This document shows, piece after piece, positions 22,781-33,835 of a DNA stretch of 64,000 bases (within the stretch, counting starts at the first letter, position 1; the number at the start of each line of letters is the position of its first letter). Below the pieces are notes generated by a model, which had not been told where the DNA came from, did not search any database, and was given only the letters and a program-made list of their open reading frames with translations. The translations under genes and the position numbers were made by a program. This stretch comes from Odontocerum albicorne (lineage: Eukaryota > Arthropoda > Insecta > Trichoptera > Odontoceridae), in the NCBI GenBank assembly GCA_949825065.1, contig OX463846.1:16464205-16528204 (forward strand). Reading direction: 5' to 3'.

Positions 22781-23912
22781 TGTACCTAACAATTATTTAT
22801 GTCATTATGAACGCTCACAGACCTGCTCACACAGCCTCGGACAAGGTAATGAAAAAGGTAACGATCAAAGCTAGGAAAAGGACTACGATTCGAAAAACAA
22901 ATTGGGATCCCACAAAGTCGACATCTGCGGGATATCAGAAATCAAGAAGAAAGGACAAGGAACTATAGTAAAATACCATTATATTCTTGTATACAGCGGA
23001 AGAGAAAAGAGTTGCTGGGCACACTCGGGAGTCGGACTACTGCTTAGGGATAACTATGAAGATCACATTGAGCATACAGATTATATAAACTACAGCCTCC
23101 TAAAAGTCAATGTTAAGCTAAAAAACTCGAAATTCCACCTCATAAGCACCTATGCCCCAGATATTTCCAGACCAAGGGAAGAGACCGAAGAGTTCTACGA
23201 ACAACTCCAGACAACCATAGACAATATACCAACACGGGAAGAAATCATCATATTGGGAGATTTGAATGCTAGAATAACCAACCAAAAGCTAGACGGAATC
23301 AAACAAATCTACAATGAGCCAACCTTAAATGACAACGGAGAAAAATTATAGACTTTTGTGCCAGAAACGAAATGAGGATTAATAACACCTTCTTCCCTCA
23401 TAAAGAACAACACAAATATACGTTTGTAAACTCACGAGGCGAGAAGTCCATTATCGACTTTATCATAACTAATAGATCTATCAAACCATCCCAGATCATC
23501 GACGTGAGAACACTAACATTTACCAATGTTGGAACTGGCTATCACCTTGTTCTCTGTAAGCTGAGTATTGAAAGACCAAAAAGAATTCGCAAACCTCCGA
23601 AGGTAATCAGCAAACTCAATATAGAATCCATTGGCGATAACAGCACTCGTCTATTATATCAAAATAGATTGTCCCAAAATCTCATTGACAATCCAATACT
23701 AGATTCCGATGATGTTAATCAAGCGTGGAAAAGGATAAAATCAGAAATTGACAAAGCTGCCACGGAGGCTCTAGGAAAAAGAAACATAAATGTCAATGCG
23801 AAGAAAAACACCAAACCATGGTTTAATGACGATGTACGACAGCTCGCAGAAGATAAAAAGAAAAGTTACTTGACTTATAGAAGCAACACATCTAGAGAAG
23901 AATACGCCAAAG
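22781..23912 (+). pseudogene. LINE (RTE-like) endonuclease domain, truncated
   Basis: AP-like endonucleases of LINEs nick the target to prime reverse transcription. After a frameshift near 22905 the frame reads KVDICGISEIKKKGQG, LVYSGREK, AHSGVGLLL, STYAPD, FYEQLQ and EEIIILGDLNARI (the GDLNA catalytic region), up to a stop at 23349. A second frame (23372-23912) continues with NTFFPHKEQHKYTF, SIIDFIITNR, DVRTLTF and HLVLCKL. No reverse transcriptase domain follows. Instead the copy ends abruptly at 23912 inside a mariner. A LINE cut at its 3' side is unusual because these elements are normally 5'-truncated. Confidence 0.7.
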
Positions 23913-24173
23913 ACGCTATGAATAAAAGGACAGCTCGTTGATGGTTTAATATCAATAATGACGTCGAATTGCGGACATGGTTGGACGAATTCCTCGAGTC
24001 AAGATCGAATGATTTTTATCGCACAGGCATGGAAAAACTTGTAGAACGTTGGCAAGAAGTTGTAAATAATGAAAAAGAATACATTATTGCCTAATTTGTT
24101 GTAATTTTTTTTGTTGTGTCCTCTTGTTCCCTTCATTTGGAAAAAAACAGACACAACTTATGTTAACACCCAA
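23913..24173 (+). mobile_element. Internally deleted mariner 3' end fused to LINE
   Basis: It begins inside the mariner N-terminal domain (DAMNKRTARRW, two stops nearby). It jumps to the C-terminus (NNDVELRTWLDEFLESR to MEKLVERWQEVVNNEKEY, stop near 24093) and ends with the terminal repeat GACACAACTTATGTTAACAC...CAA followed by TA (24174-24175). It is the same family as 16357-17328. No left terminal repeat exists upstream of the LINE. Confidence 0.7.
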
Positions 24174-24229
24174 TACTATGTACATAACATATTTAAATAC
24201 ATTCCAGAAACATATAAATAACATAAAAT

Positions 24230-24340
24230 ACATTTAAGATAGAAGCTATCAAAAGGTCTAGGCTCATCTCATAACATCCCCCCGGCCAAGGTACACCCTA
24301 TCAATATAGGGCGAGTCAAGACGCGAGGACATATTTACAT
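24230..24340 (-). repeat. Unnamed dispersed repeat
   Basis: The minus strand CTTGACTCGCCCTATATTGA followed by TAGGGTGTACC matches, with small changes, the plus-strand stretch near 11975-12005. Neither copy is coding. Confidence 0.4.
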
Positions 24341-25752
24341 ACACATAGGATTTCACAGGGAACCATAAATAATAATTTTTGCTGTTGTTATTGTTTTTAG
24401 ACTATTTAAATCTATTTTATATTTTTTCCTTTTCTTACGCATCTTAATTGGCGTAACTGGTTAAAACCTGTATCAAATTGAAAATAAAGTAAAAAAATAA
24501 ATAAAGCGTACGTTAATTGATGGAAGAACTTATGTAGCTATCTATATTTAACATTTTTTATTGTTAGTCATTTATTATTCATGAAAATATTACTTCTATA
24601 TAATAAATAAGTACATAACTCACACACTGATACCAAACTAAAGGAAAACTTTGAGTAGACCTAACTTAACACGAAAAGTAATTCTCAACTAAACTTATGG
24701 ATACAGAGAGGTGTTCGAAACTTCTATTCTTGCGGTTCCTCGAAATTAATTCCACTCTCAAACAAGGGATGCATGTCAAGTCAACTTCATATAAAGGGAA
24801 GTCCAAAATGTGGTCAAATATATAGAGAGGAACTTTAACTTTCATTTACCTATTGATACCAATACTTTTCTCTAAGCTAACTAGAATTAATTTAGAGACT
24901 TCGGTGAATTTAACCTGACAAAACTTTATCAGCCATTGAATTAACTATTACAAAAGTTATCTCTGATTCTTCTTTCAAAGCTTTTATAACTTATAATTAA
25001 GATAAGTTTAAAGATAAATATTATTAAATCCCCTTATATAACATAATATAGCGAAGTATCGAATAAATAAATGTGAACAGTTTGATTTCAAATATATTTT
25101 AAATAAGAAAATGTAGATCGAAAATCCAACAAACTTAATTAAACTATTATTTAAATATAATATAATACTTGAAACAAGGCTTTTGTATTATTCAACCACA
25201 GATTTTTCTCTTTCTTCTTTTCAAGTCTTTTCAAATAAGTTTTTTTCATTCTGAGCTTTTGAGATAGGTTATAAATTATTATTCAAAAATATGGAATAAA
25301 ACATTACGACTCCTTTGATTCAGCCCATTTAATTTCAAGGAATCAAAGAAATTAAAAGTCACTGAATAATTTATATACTTGTACTTTCATGTGAGAAGAA
25401 CTTTAAGAGGTTTATAACTAACTACTATTAAGACTTCTTAAATTATATTATAACTATACTAATATGAGTTATTTTCAAAAGTCAATAAATTTATCTTATT
25501 AAGTATAGTATGTAACGTAAATATATTTTATTTGTCCACTGAGAATATCTAGAACTTTTCTTACTTAAATGATTTTTCAGAAAAAAAATTAAAGGATTTT
25601 TTTTAAAAACACCTCGTAGTATATTTTTTTAAATATGTAAAGTGCATTATTTTTTTTAATCTAATAATGTACAAAATGAAAGTCGATAAAAAATTTCTTA
25701 AAAAAAATCTAGTATAATTTTAACAAGCTCACAATCTTATTCGTAAGAATTC
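24341..25752. other. No gene or element recognised
   Basis: Very AT-rich with only short frames. If the minus-strand gene whose first exon is at 25.8-26.2 kb continues downstream here, I could not find its next exon. Confidence 0.45.
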
Positions 25753-25817
25753 TTATTCACAATATAGGAACTCGCATATAAATATGTATGATTTATGCGA
25801 AAAATATATGAACAAAC

Positions 25818-26199
25818 CGTGTTCTCCATTATTTTCTGGTCTCCTTATCCTTTCCATGCTGTAGGATCTGGTGGGTCTGTGACGTTTTTCCTTCGGTTTA
25901 TCCACTCTCTGCTCTTCATTTTTATCCTTTCCCTCCCTCCCCTTGTCCGCTCCTCCCCCTGTATCATCCTCGCCCTCTGCAACACGTGTGCACTTGGCAG
26001 ACGCTTTTGGAGACCCATTCTCGCAGTCTCCCTTTAATAACTTTTGATATATCTCTAGTTCGTGATAAAAATCACTCTCCGATAAATTTTCGGGAGTGGA
26101 AGAGCTAGATGCTGTACCTTCAGTAGGTATTTTAGCAGTTACAGTTAACCCGTTTAAAGTTAGACTTCTGGTGGCGTTACTTTCTTTTACAGTCATCAT
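25818..26199 (-). CDS. Probable first coding exon of an unrecognised gene
   Basis: ATGATG at 26199 opens a frame clearly richer in GC than its surroundings. It begins MMTVKESNATRSL, with NGLTVTAKIPTEGTASSS next. A likely helix (SDFYHELEIYQKLLKGD), an acidic Gly-rich stretch (EGEDDTGGG), a charged Lys/Glu/Arg run and finally RPTRSYSMERIRRPENN follow. The open frame continues to a stop at 25753, but the last 23 residues are AT-driven (YFSHKSYIFICEF). A GT at 25817-25816 (CACG|GTTTGT) is therefore a plausible splice donor. The product looks disordered and basic, with a possible phosphorylation-type RSYS site. I do not recognise the family. A single-exon 148-residue protein is the alternative. 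Confidence 0.5.
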
Positions 26200-26930
26200 T
26201 CGTCCACGCTTTTTATAATTCCATTCAGTCTCAAAACTTTTATATATATTTATTTTATATACTAATCAGTCGTATATTTATTAGATAAATATTCAAGCTT
26301 ATCATTTTTCATAAGTAACATTTACTTATTTTTGCCGACTTTATCGTATATTTCAAATCAGTATTTGAATGTTTAAAGAAAATTTCATTGATAATGGCAG
26401 TCATTATGAACTTAACGAGTTTTAAAACTTTTTTTTAATTACGTCAATATATACAACAAAATTCATTTTTCCATTTTTTCCCCTATCTTTATCACTTTGA
26501 ATTTGTTTTACTCTTTACGAATATTAATTCAATCGGAAGGAAGATTTAAAAAAGATTTTTTTCATAAAATCTCATGTGTTGTTATTTTTATAAATACGAA
26601 AAGATTTTTTGCCCATTTCTTTAATAAAATAATGAAATTACTTAGCAAAAACTCAAATTATCAAAATTAACACAAAATGTTATGTTTGTAACTTAGTTAT
26701 TTTCACGAAAAAAAAAGTTTTTACTAAAACACTTTTTTTATTAAAATCTTCGTAGTGAAAATGTTTTCAAATATTTCATGAGACAATTATTTGTAACAAT
26801 CATAACACCTGAATCAAATGTAACTGTCTCATTACGAAAAAAAACGCTGACGAGTGAAAATCCTGAAACCGATCGGTGACCGAAAACACGTCCTTTCAGC
26901 GCCGAAGTTCAGCGTATACTGAAATTCTCT
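26200..26930. other. Presumed 5' leader of the 26.2 kb exon
   Basis: AT-rich, no frame. If the promoter call is right this is a long leader or contains an intron. Confidence 0.25.
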
Positions 26931-26966
26931 CTGAAAAAGACACCGCTCCAAGCGCCCCGCTTATAT
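26931..26966 (-). promoter_or_regulatory. Possible TATA plus initiator core promoter
   Basis: The minus strand has GATATAAG at about 26967-26960 and TTTCAGAG with its A at 26932, about 33 bases apart. That is the usual TATA-to-initiator spacing. It lies in a local GC-rich patch about 733 bases upstream of the ATG at 26199. No reporter or cap data can be seen from sequence. Confidence 0.3.
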
Positions 26967-27289
26967 CAACCGCCTTGATGTGATAATGTGCGCTATGACA
27001 AATAAAGGGACGTGCTCTAACTCCATGAAATTTTAAACGGATTTGTTTTGCTTACAGGTGGTGGCATTTATTATTATTATTACCAGACCACACTGTGTTT
27101 GTTTTGCTGGCAATGCTATTATAATGCAAGCATCGTACATATTTTTATTCATGTATACGTGCAAATGAAACTTTTACAGTAAATCAAATATAGTTTTTAT
27201 CTTTTACACTTTTTCATCATTACATACTTATAGTATATTCCATCATGATGAAAATGTGTCTAAGATAAGTACCATGTTTTCGTAATATT
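26967..27289. other. No gene seen
   Basis: Mixed AT-rich sequence without recognised features. Confidence 0.4.
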
Positions 27290-27505
27290 TACATACGGTA
27301 CGGAGACGTGAACTCTAAGAGCAAGGGAAAGACGATGAATAGGTGCATTTAAAATGTAATGCTGAAGGAGGATGTTACAAATTCGATGGGTGGCAAAGCG
27401 AATTAATGCATCCATTCTCAAATAACTGAGAATCTTCGACAGTTTGTTGACAATATGCGTTTAATGAATCCTCCGATTCTTTGGACACATTGATGATGAT
27501 TTGAT
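27290..27505 (+). mobile_element. LINE C-terminal tail, part 1 (split by SINE)
   Basis: Across stops the plus strand reads YGTET.TLRARERR, then AFKM.C.RRMLQIRWVAKRINA, the well-known YG.ETWTLR...AFEMWCWRRML region of insect LINE ORFs. It is interrupted at about 27505 by a SINE and resumes at about 27675. Confidence 0.65.
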
Positions 27506-27670
27506 GAATTGCATGGTCGCGTGGTAACGCACAGGACTTCTGTGCAGAAGGTCATCGTTTCAAACCCCGCGCTGTGCTACTCCCCTCGAATGACGCAGAC
27601 ATTTTTTTCCGTCTAGTATTCGGGGGTATAAGGATACCTTTTACTTCGGTCATATATATTATTATTATTT
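27506..27670 (+). repeat. SINE family A inserted in a LINE
   Basis: tRNA-like head GCATGGTCGCGTGGTAAC (A box) and CATCGTTTCAAACCCC (degenerate B box), then GTGCTACTCCCCTCGAATGA, GGGGGTATAAGGATACC and an AT-rich tail. It splits the LINE reading region. Confidence 0.7.
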
Positions 27671-27674
27671 TAAA

Positions 27675-27890
27675 TATTGATCGTGGTCAAGGAGACAGTT
27701 TGGAGAGATTTGTGGTCACTGGAAACATGGCAGGACGATGCACAAGAAGAAGAATTCCAATGCGTTGGACTAACCAAGTGAGAGACGCAACAGGACTACC
27801 ATTGACAACTGTTGGAGAGAAGTCGTCAAGGGTTATCATGGAGTCACGGTGTTCAGTCTTAAGCTACACTGCAAGACGATGATTTGTGAA
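27675..27890 (+). mobile_element. LINE C-terminal tail, part 2
   Basis: The frame reads RGQGDSLERFVVTGNMAGR, then RRRIPMRWTNQVRDATGLPL. This continues the LINE C-terminal order (LE..VVTGK..G.R.RGR.P.RW.DQ) from part 1. Confidence 0.65.
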
Positions 27891-28299
27891 TTATTTTTTG
27901 TCTTCCCCTTGTCATTGTAAGGGCTGGAAGGCCACGGCCTGAATGAGAGATAGCAAGAAATTTCATATCATACACCCTTTCCACTTGGACGCCATACATT
28001 TGGTTCAGGAATGAGGGGACGTTTGTATAGTATTTGTAATGTGAACTTAAAAAAATCCAACCAGCTCATCTGAGATTTCTCTTTGTAGAGGTGTAGAGGT
28101 TCAATTTCAAATTTCCATCTTGTTTTATGATTTCTTACGTACCACAGAAATCGTTCTACGGCTCTTCTTTGATAAACTTTTACTATTTTTTTCTAAAAAA
28201 ATATTACTACTAATTAAAGAGACGTTATAAATGTATAAATTTTAATTACAGTTTAAAAATATAAAGTTGCCCAATGGAATTGGTCTTAGAATAATTAAC

Positions 28300-28640
28300 A
28301 AGACCTGTGTCAGGGTGATGATGATATATGTTATAACATTAAAACCAGAGCCGACACAACTTGATCTAAAAGTCTTTTTCGATCATCCGACATGAGAATA
28401 TAACAAACCATCGGAGGAAAATAGGGTCAGAAACTCTTACATCCGACAGACCTGCAACACAGAAGATATAATCAGATGGAACAGGAAGGAAGGCAGTACT
28501 GTTATGGGCATGTGGATAAGGTGGGCAGTGAAAGAATCCCATACATAGCATACATGCCAGGAAGGCAGCCTAAAAGGTGGAGATACAATATTTTACCTCC
28601 CAGAAATTATATTCGCATCATTAAAGATTAAAGAAGAAGA
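28300..28640 (+). mobile_element. LINE 3' coding tail, decayed
   Basis: The plus strand reads NRVRNSYIRQTCNTEDII, then a GHVDRVGSERIPYIAYMP segment and GRQPKRW in other frames, followed by an A-rich AAAGAAGAAG end. It is a different LINE subfamily from the 27.3 kb copy, because the core words differ. Confidence 0.55.
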
Positions 28641-29278
28641 AAATTATATTCCATTACATAATTAAATAGCTTTTAATTAAATGATACAAATATAAAATGT
28701 ACGTAAAAATCTATTGCTACACATATTTTACTCTATCGGATAAAATCAATTTTACCATATTATTACATACCCGTATAATATCGACATATCTTCTACAAAA
28801 CAATGATTTTGTATTTTTCAAACACTTTCTAAGAGACAACTTCGATTTACAATATTTACTCCTTTTACTTAAGAGTAATGTACAATCATACATCACAGTC
28901 TTCAAATTAAAAATATTCAGATACACAAGAATATCACATTTATTTTTGTTTTATTATTTTCAAATTCCTTCCGTATTATTCACACATTATGTTTTCCGCT
29001 CAGTTATCATTTTTAAAACTCACATTATTTTCCTTAAAAAAATTTTTTAATTTATTTTACACATGACAAGAAATACACATAATTTGCGATAAACGACAGG
29101 TAATTTATTTTGGACACACAATTTTAATGGATCTGGGTTTGTTGCCTTTCATTTGTCGTGTCCCCAGTAAACTAGGTTCCTAATCAGTTTTAAAATACAG
29201 AATTATTCACGCAATAAAAATAAACATTGTATTGTATTCATTCATCGTAAGTAAAAGAAACTTTTTTTATTTTAAATA
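28641..29278. other. No gene seen
   Basis: The frame at 28697-29050 is long but dominated by Phe/Tyr/Ile/Leu codons of AT-rich DNA. It is not credible as a gene. Confidence 0.45.
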
Positions 29279-29712
29279 TTAGGTGTTAACATAAGTTGTG
29301 TCCGTTTTTTTCCGAATTTAAAAATGAGCACCAAAAGTAAAACAAAATGGTAAAGGTTATACGTCATTCGAACGGAAATTTTCTGTTCTACAAGATATTT
29401 TGTTTGCTTTTACGTTACATATATTATTTTATTTGATTACAAGCCTTCAAAATGGAATGTCAAGTAGACGAAAGTGAGCATTTTCGACACCTCCTTCTGT
29501 TCGCGTTCAATCGAGGGAATAAAGCTGCCAAAGCTGCTCGCGATATTTGCGAAGTGTACGGTGAAGATGCTATGAATGAAAGGACAGCTCGTCGATGGAT
29601 TTTTGCGTTTCAAAGACGGTAATTTTGACCTGAAAGACATGGAGTGTTCCGGACGACCAGTGGACTTCGATAAGGACCGCTTAAACCATATTATTCATGA
29701 AGATCCCTTCCT
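29279..29712 (+). mobile_element. 3'-truncated mariner, snap-back family relative
   Basis: It starts TTAGGTGTTAACATAAGT after TA, like the element at 16357. The start codon region (MECQVDESEHFRHLLLFAF) and RTARRW are recognisable, with a frameshift near 29600. It stops matching at about 29712 (ATTCATGAAGATCCC). The 3' half and the right terminal repeat are absent. Confidence 0.7.
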
Positions 29713-29850
29713 TCTCCATGACCGATTCCTTCTTCATGACGTCGGACCTTAAGTCCGACATAAATACTATTATTTTCCCACTCAAGTATGTAGCCGCTGG
29801 AGAAGAAGTCTCTGAGCAGTTCCTTCTTTGTCACTAAGTGACGTGGTCAT
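29713..29850. repeat. Unnamed dispersed repeat adjoining the truncated mariner
   Basis: It contains the palindromic word GTCGGACCTTAAGTCCGAC. The reverse complement shares GGACTTAAGGTCYGACATCA-like sequence and AGAAGGAA with 53610-53650. Confidence 0.4.
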
Positions 29851-30289
29851 AAAAAATAAATAATATTTTGATATTTTATTATAAATAGCGCTAAATGGGA
29901 ACTTGTTTTATCCCTCATAAAAACATGGTTTGTAATGGGATCGAACTGAACTGAATTTATGCAGATTTGTACCAATTCCTGGTCGAAAGATTACAATTTT
30001 ATTTTCAAAAACACACGTATTTAAAGCATTGAAAAAAAATGAAAAAACAGCAAAACCATGACTGGGAAAAGAAAAGCAAGGTGGGAAAGAACAAGAAAAT
30101 ATGGAGTGTGGAGAAACACATTTCATTGAAGAGAAATATAATATATTTTTAAGTCGCTGTTTGAAGCAAGTCAACGAGGATTAAGTCTTCAGGTCACCAA
30201 GAAATCATTTGAAACAAATTTAACCTAGGGAGGTTCAGTCCACCAAATATGTGACCACAAAGTATATATAAAACTTTAACTGTGATTTT
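29851..30289. other. No gene seen
   Basis: The minus frame at 29908-30174 has no motif. Nothing else recognised. Confidence 0.4.
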
Positions 30290-30515
30290 ATTATATTTTA
30301 TTACACTTTTGTTGTATACAGTACAACCTAGGGAGGTTTATTGTTAAGAGACAATCTCTTCCAACCAAGCGAAATATGTGAAAGATACCTTAAGTGAAAA
30401 CAAAACTGGAATCCTTTTTTAAAAATCTGGGTTCCAACGAGAAACGAACCCGCAACCTCCGGGCTGGGAAACAAGCGTCTTACCAACTAGGCTTAGGTGG
30501 TTAGTAGTGAATGTT
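30290..30515 (-). repeat. SINE family B, nearly full copy
   Basis: The minus strand has TAAGCCTAGTTGGTAAGACG (A box), GGTTGCGGGTTCGTTTC (B box), GGAACCCAGATTTTTAAAA, then GGTTGGAAGAGATTGTC and a GTATACAACAAAAGTG tail. It is one of the best copies in the window. Confidence 0.7.
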
Positions 30516-31009
30516 CACTTCATTTTTTCTATTATTTTTATAGAACTCTGAGGCATGAATAGTCAAAGAAAAAATATAGGCGAACAGAATAATTCTTCAC
30601 ATAACTTGAATGGATTTTTTCTGATACGCATCGAAGTCGACGAATGTTATCAAATCTATAAAAATTAGAAAATTAACATATTTTAGATATGCCATGGTCA
30701 CCCAGAAAGTATAAACTTCCTTCATATTGCTATAAAAAAATAATCGAAGAGGTCCATGAAGGATACGGACATAAACCTGGGAAATTTAAGGCAAGGGGTA
30801 TGGTAATCAATAACATCCCAGTTCAGATCTACGGAATATAAAGTCAATATAATCAACATAAATACAAAATTCGATAGCGGATAAGGAATAAAGGTACAGG
30901 AGATCTACCAAACTTGACTTACATAGACTTAAAACAATACATTGAACCCTTGCTGGCTAAATAAAATGTTAATAAGCCATTTTTCTTCATATCTTTGAAA
31001 AACCTGCAC
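30516..31009. other. No clear gene; possibly older LINE sequence
   Basis: Degenerate plus-strand sequence leads up to the recognisable LINE tail at 31.0 kb. I cannot place it confidently. Confidence 0.3.
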
Positions 31010-31610
31010 AACGAAGAGGTCGACGATGAAGAAAGGCATTGTGGTCGAGAAAGTTAAAACACTAGTATGAGAGATTAACAACATTTCAAAATAAACAATG
31101 CTCAAAATGGAAAATTTGTCCCAACATTAGGATATGCCAGCGAAACATGAACGTGGCAAAAAAGTGATGAAAGTAAGACAAATGTGGTAGAAATGAGATC
31201 GTTGCGTAGAATGCGTGGAAAAACAATGTATGACAGGATAAGGATATTAAAATAAAATACGGGTTCAATGAAGACGCAGTACTTAAAACGAATAAGGGAG
31301 CATGAGATGGTTCGGCCACATATTGTAATAAAAATGAATTATGAACGATTCACAAAACTATTCTTTACCAGATTAATAAATAGTATAGAAATTTGGGAAG
31401 ACCTAGAAAAACGTGGGATTACCACATGAATCAAATTCTGAAAAAGGGAAGCATGAAAAGCCTTTCAAATAGAAAAGTATGCATGACGAGGTGTATGAAC
31501 GTGACACAAGCAAAATATATGTACCAGGATGGAATGAGTTGGAGGTATGTTCTCTCTACCTACCTCAATAGGGAAATAGCGTGATGATGATGATTATGAA
31601 CGAGTAGAAT
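31010..31610 (+). mobile_element. LINE 3' coding tail with GATGATGATG end
   Basis: Across frames it reads YASET.TWQKSDES, then VVEMRSLRRMRG, YDRIRILK and GRPRKTWDYHMNQIL. It ends with KKGSMKSLSNRKVCMTRC, YQDGMSWRYVLSTYLN, then TGATGATGATG. Such short tandem ends are typical of this LINE group. Confidence 0.65.
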
Positions 31611-31870
31611 ATCTGATAATACGAGTAGAATATCTGAATAAAAAAAAACTAAAACATCTCAATCATCATTGAGAGATTTTTGTTTTATTGTTTTTTTTAA
31701 TTCATGTATTCTACTCGTATTAACACAGTTTTCAAGGATAATAGAAGTTTTATATAACAATACTCGTATATACGAGTAATTTGATCACAAAAAAGGTAAA
31801 ATTTTAATAACGTTTATTTTTAGAATTTTGTATGTATTACTTTTTCGTTATATATAATACTCGTATAATA
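31611..31870. repeat. AT-rich block rich in TACTCGTA / TACGAGTA
   Basis: TACGAGTAGAATATCTG occurs twice (31610-31640). TACTCGTA-type words recur at 31713, 31765 and 31858. It may be simple sequence derived from the LINE tail. Confidence 0.45.
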
Positions 31871-31879
31871 CCTGCTGGG

Positions 31880-32065
31880 TATATACCTGCTGGGTTTACT
31901 CGCATTTGGCAAATGTGTCCCATCCAACCAACCAGAAAGATGTTAGAGAGGTCTTAAGAACAAACCAGACTGAAACCCTTTTGAAAAATCTGGGTTCCAT
32001 TGGGAAACAAACCCGCAAGTCGAAAGACAGGCGTCTTACAAACTGAGCCACGGAAACCATCTATG
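31880..32065 (-). repeat. SINE family B
   Basis: Minus strand: head GTGGCTCAGTTTGTAAGACG, B-box-like CGGGTTTGTTTCCC, then body words AACCCAGATTTTTCAAAAG and TTCTGGTTGGTTGGATGGG. Confidence 0.6.
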
Positions 32066-32486
32066 TAGTATGATATGAAACAGGGCTAATAATCTCTTAA
32101 CACTGCCTATGTAACTAGAAAGCTTATCAACTATATATTTTAGTTCTGAACTAAAGATAATTATTAATCAAAACAATAAGATGTACCTACATAAAATTAG
32201 ATTAAACCATTTCTACTACCGGAATCGTTAAAATCTTAAAGAAATGTGAAAGAATAATTTGATGTTTTTTTGTACAAAACTGAAGATTTTTAGCACTTTC
32301 TATTTAAAATATTAGTATTTTTTGTATTATTCGTCTTCTTTAGCCATAAATAAATAAAATTAAAAAAAATAAGAAATTGTATTACTTATAAATGAGCATT
32401 AATTAAGTATTTTCACGTATTACATGAAATAATTATAATTGGATATTAAAAATATACACATTTAGGGATTCAATCAAAATGATTAG
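32066..32486. other. No gene seen
   Basis: AT-rich, no recognised feature. Confidence 0.45.
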
Positions 32487-32645
32487 GTGCATGGTCGCGC
32501 GGTAATACATTAGACATCCGTGCAGAATGTCGCCAGTTCGAACCCCGCGTTGTGCTACTCCCCTCGAATGACACAGGCATTTTTTCGCCTAATATTCGTG
32601 GTTTTAGGATATCTATGCCTTTGGGCATATCTATTCTGTCAAAAA
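32487..32645 (+). repeat. SINE family A
   Basis: Head TGCATGGTCGCGCGGTAATA (A box), B box CCAGTTCGAACCCC, then GTGCTACTCCCCTCGAATGA, TTCGCCTAATATTCGTGG and an A-rich end. It is among the clearest copies. Confidence 0.75.
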
Positions 32646-33835
32646 AAGAAGAAGAAAACATGCCGGTGTACTCCGATCGGCTCACTTCGCTGTGCCATCG
32701 GATCCAGTACAGCAGTGTGGTCGGTGAGTTTGCTGGTGTGCAACAACACTCACTTAAAAAAAAATCCATGGCACTGCTTCGCTTTCCAACTGAATTAACG
32801 TTAGAATAGCGAGGGGATCCTCGACTATGAGGTCCAGCAACGACGAATTTAAAATATAAGTATAGCTCAAATTAGTATAAAAACAAATTTAACAGAACGA
32901 TTACAATCAAGTATATTTTATCATGGAACAAAATATTGTTAAAGATTTAGAATGCTTAATTTTAAAACATTAATTAAAAGTTAGAAATATATTAACAAGT
33001 TATTAATTACCAGTAGAACATCAAAATTTTAAAATGAAAAATTAAAATTAGGATGAGTCCCGAGAACTGCAGTGAAAAAAAATATCATGATTGAAATGAC
33101 AGTTAAAATCAATTTGTTTCCATTTAAAAAAAGCGATCTAAGTCAGAAATGATAGAAGTAACACAAAAATACTGGAGACATACTGGCTAAGACATTACTT
33201 ATTATCAACAGCCACTTATGTTTAGTCAAGGATAGAAGTGATGGATCTGGCATATGACCATAACAAGGGACAATTGTTGGACATAAAGACTCACCCTGGG
33301 GTACCCGAGAGGAATTTAAAAAACTAAAGAGCAACCTTGGGTACGCTAGACAGGCGATTTCCTGAAAATTGAACCGTGCAAGTGTTGATTTCTTTTATTA
33401 ACTTGTATACATCTACGTTTTTCTCATTAATATGAAGAATGTAGCCGGATTTGGTACTGTGCGATCGATCTACCCGCCTATTGACGACCCCGTAATGTGG
33501 TAGAAAATCAATAACTCCAGAGGGGAACTAGTTATTTTGGCGCCCAAGGCAGTAAAAAAACCCCTCTTACGTTATGCAAAACTTGTATATTATTGTTGAA
33601 TTTTATTGAATTTAGCTGGTAATGTACAAATGTACCTATAAATATTAAATTCAACATTGCTCCGTTACTATTAACAGGTTAAGATACGAGAATATACTCG
33701 TAAATGGATTTTTTTAAAATAACATGAAAAAATATATACGTTTACTTATCAATAATTATTACCATTTACCTCCAACTACATACTCGTATTATAGTAATGC
33801 TGCTATCTTGAAATACCTACGAACTACATACGTAT
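32646..33835. other. No gene or element recognised
   Basis: The stretch 32660-32830 is GC-richer and non-repetitive here but has no sustained frame. The rest is AT-rich. Confidence 0.4.

Noticed and set aside
28697..29050. 117-codon plus-strand open frame
   Set aside because: Dominated by Phe, Tyr, Ile and Leu as expected of AT-rich DNA; no motif, and an equal-quality frame exists on the other strand.
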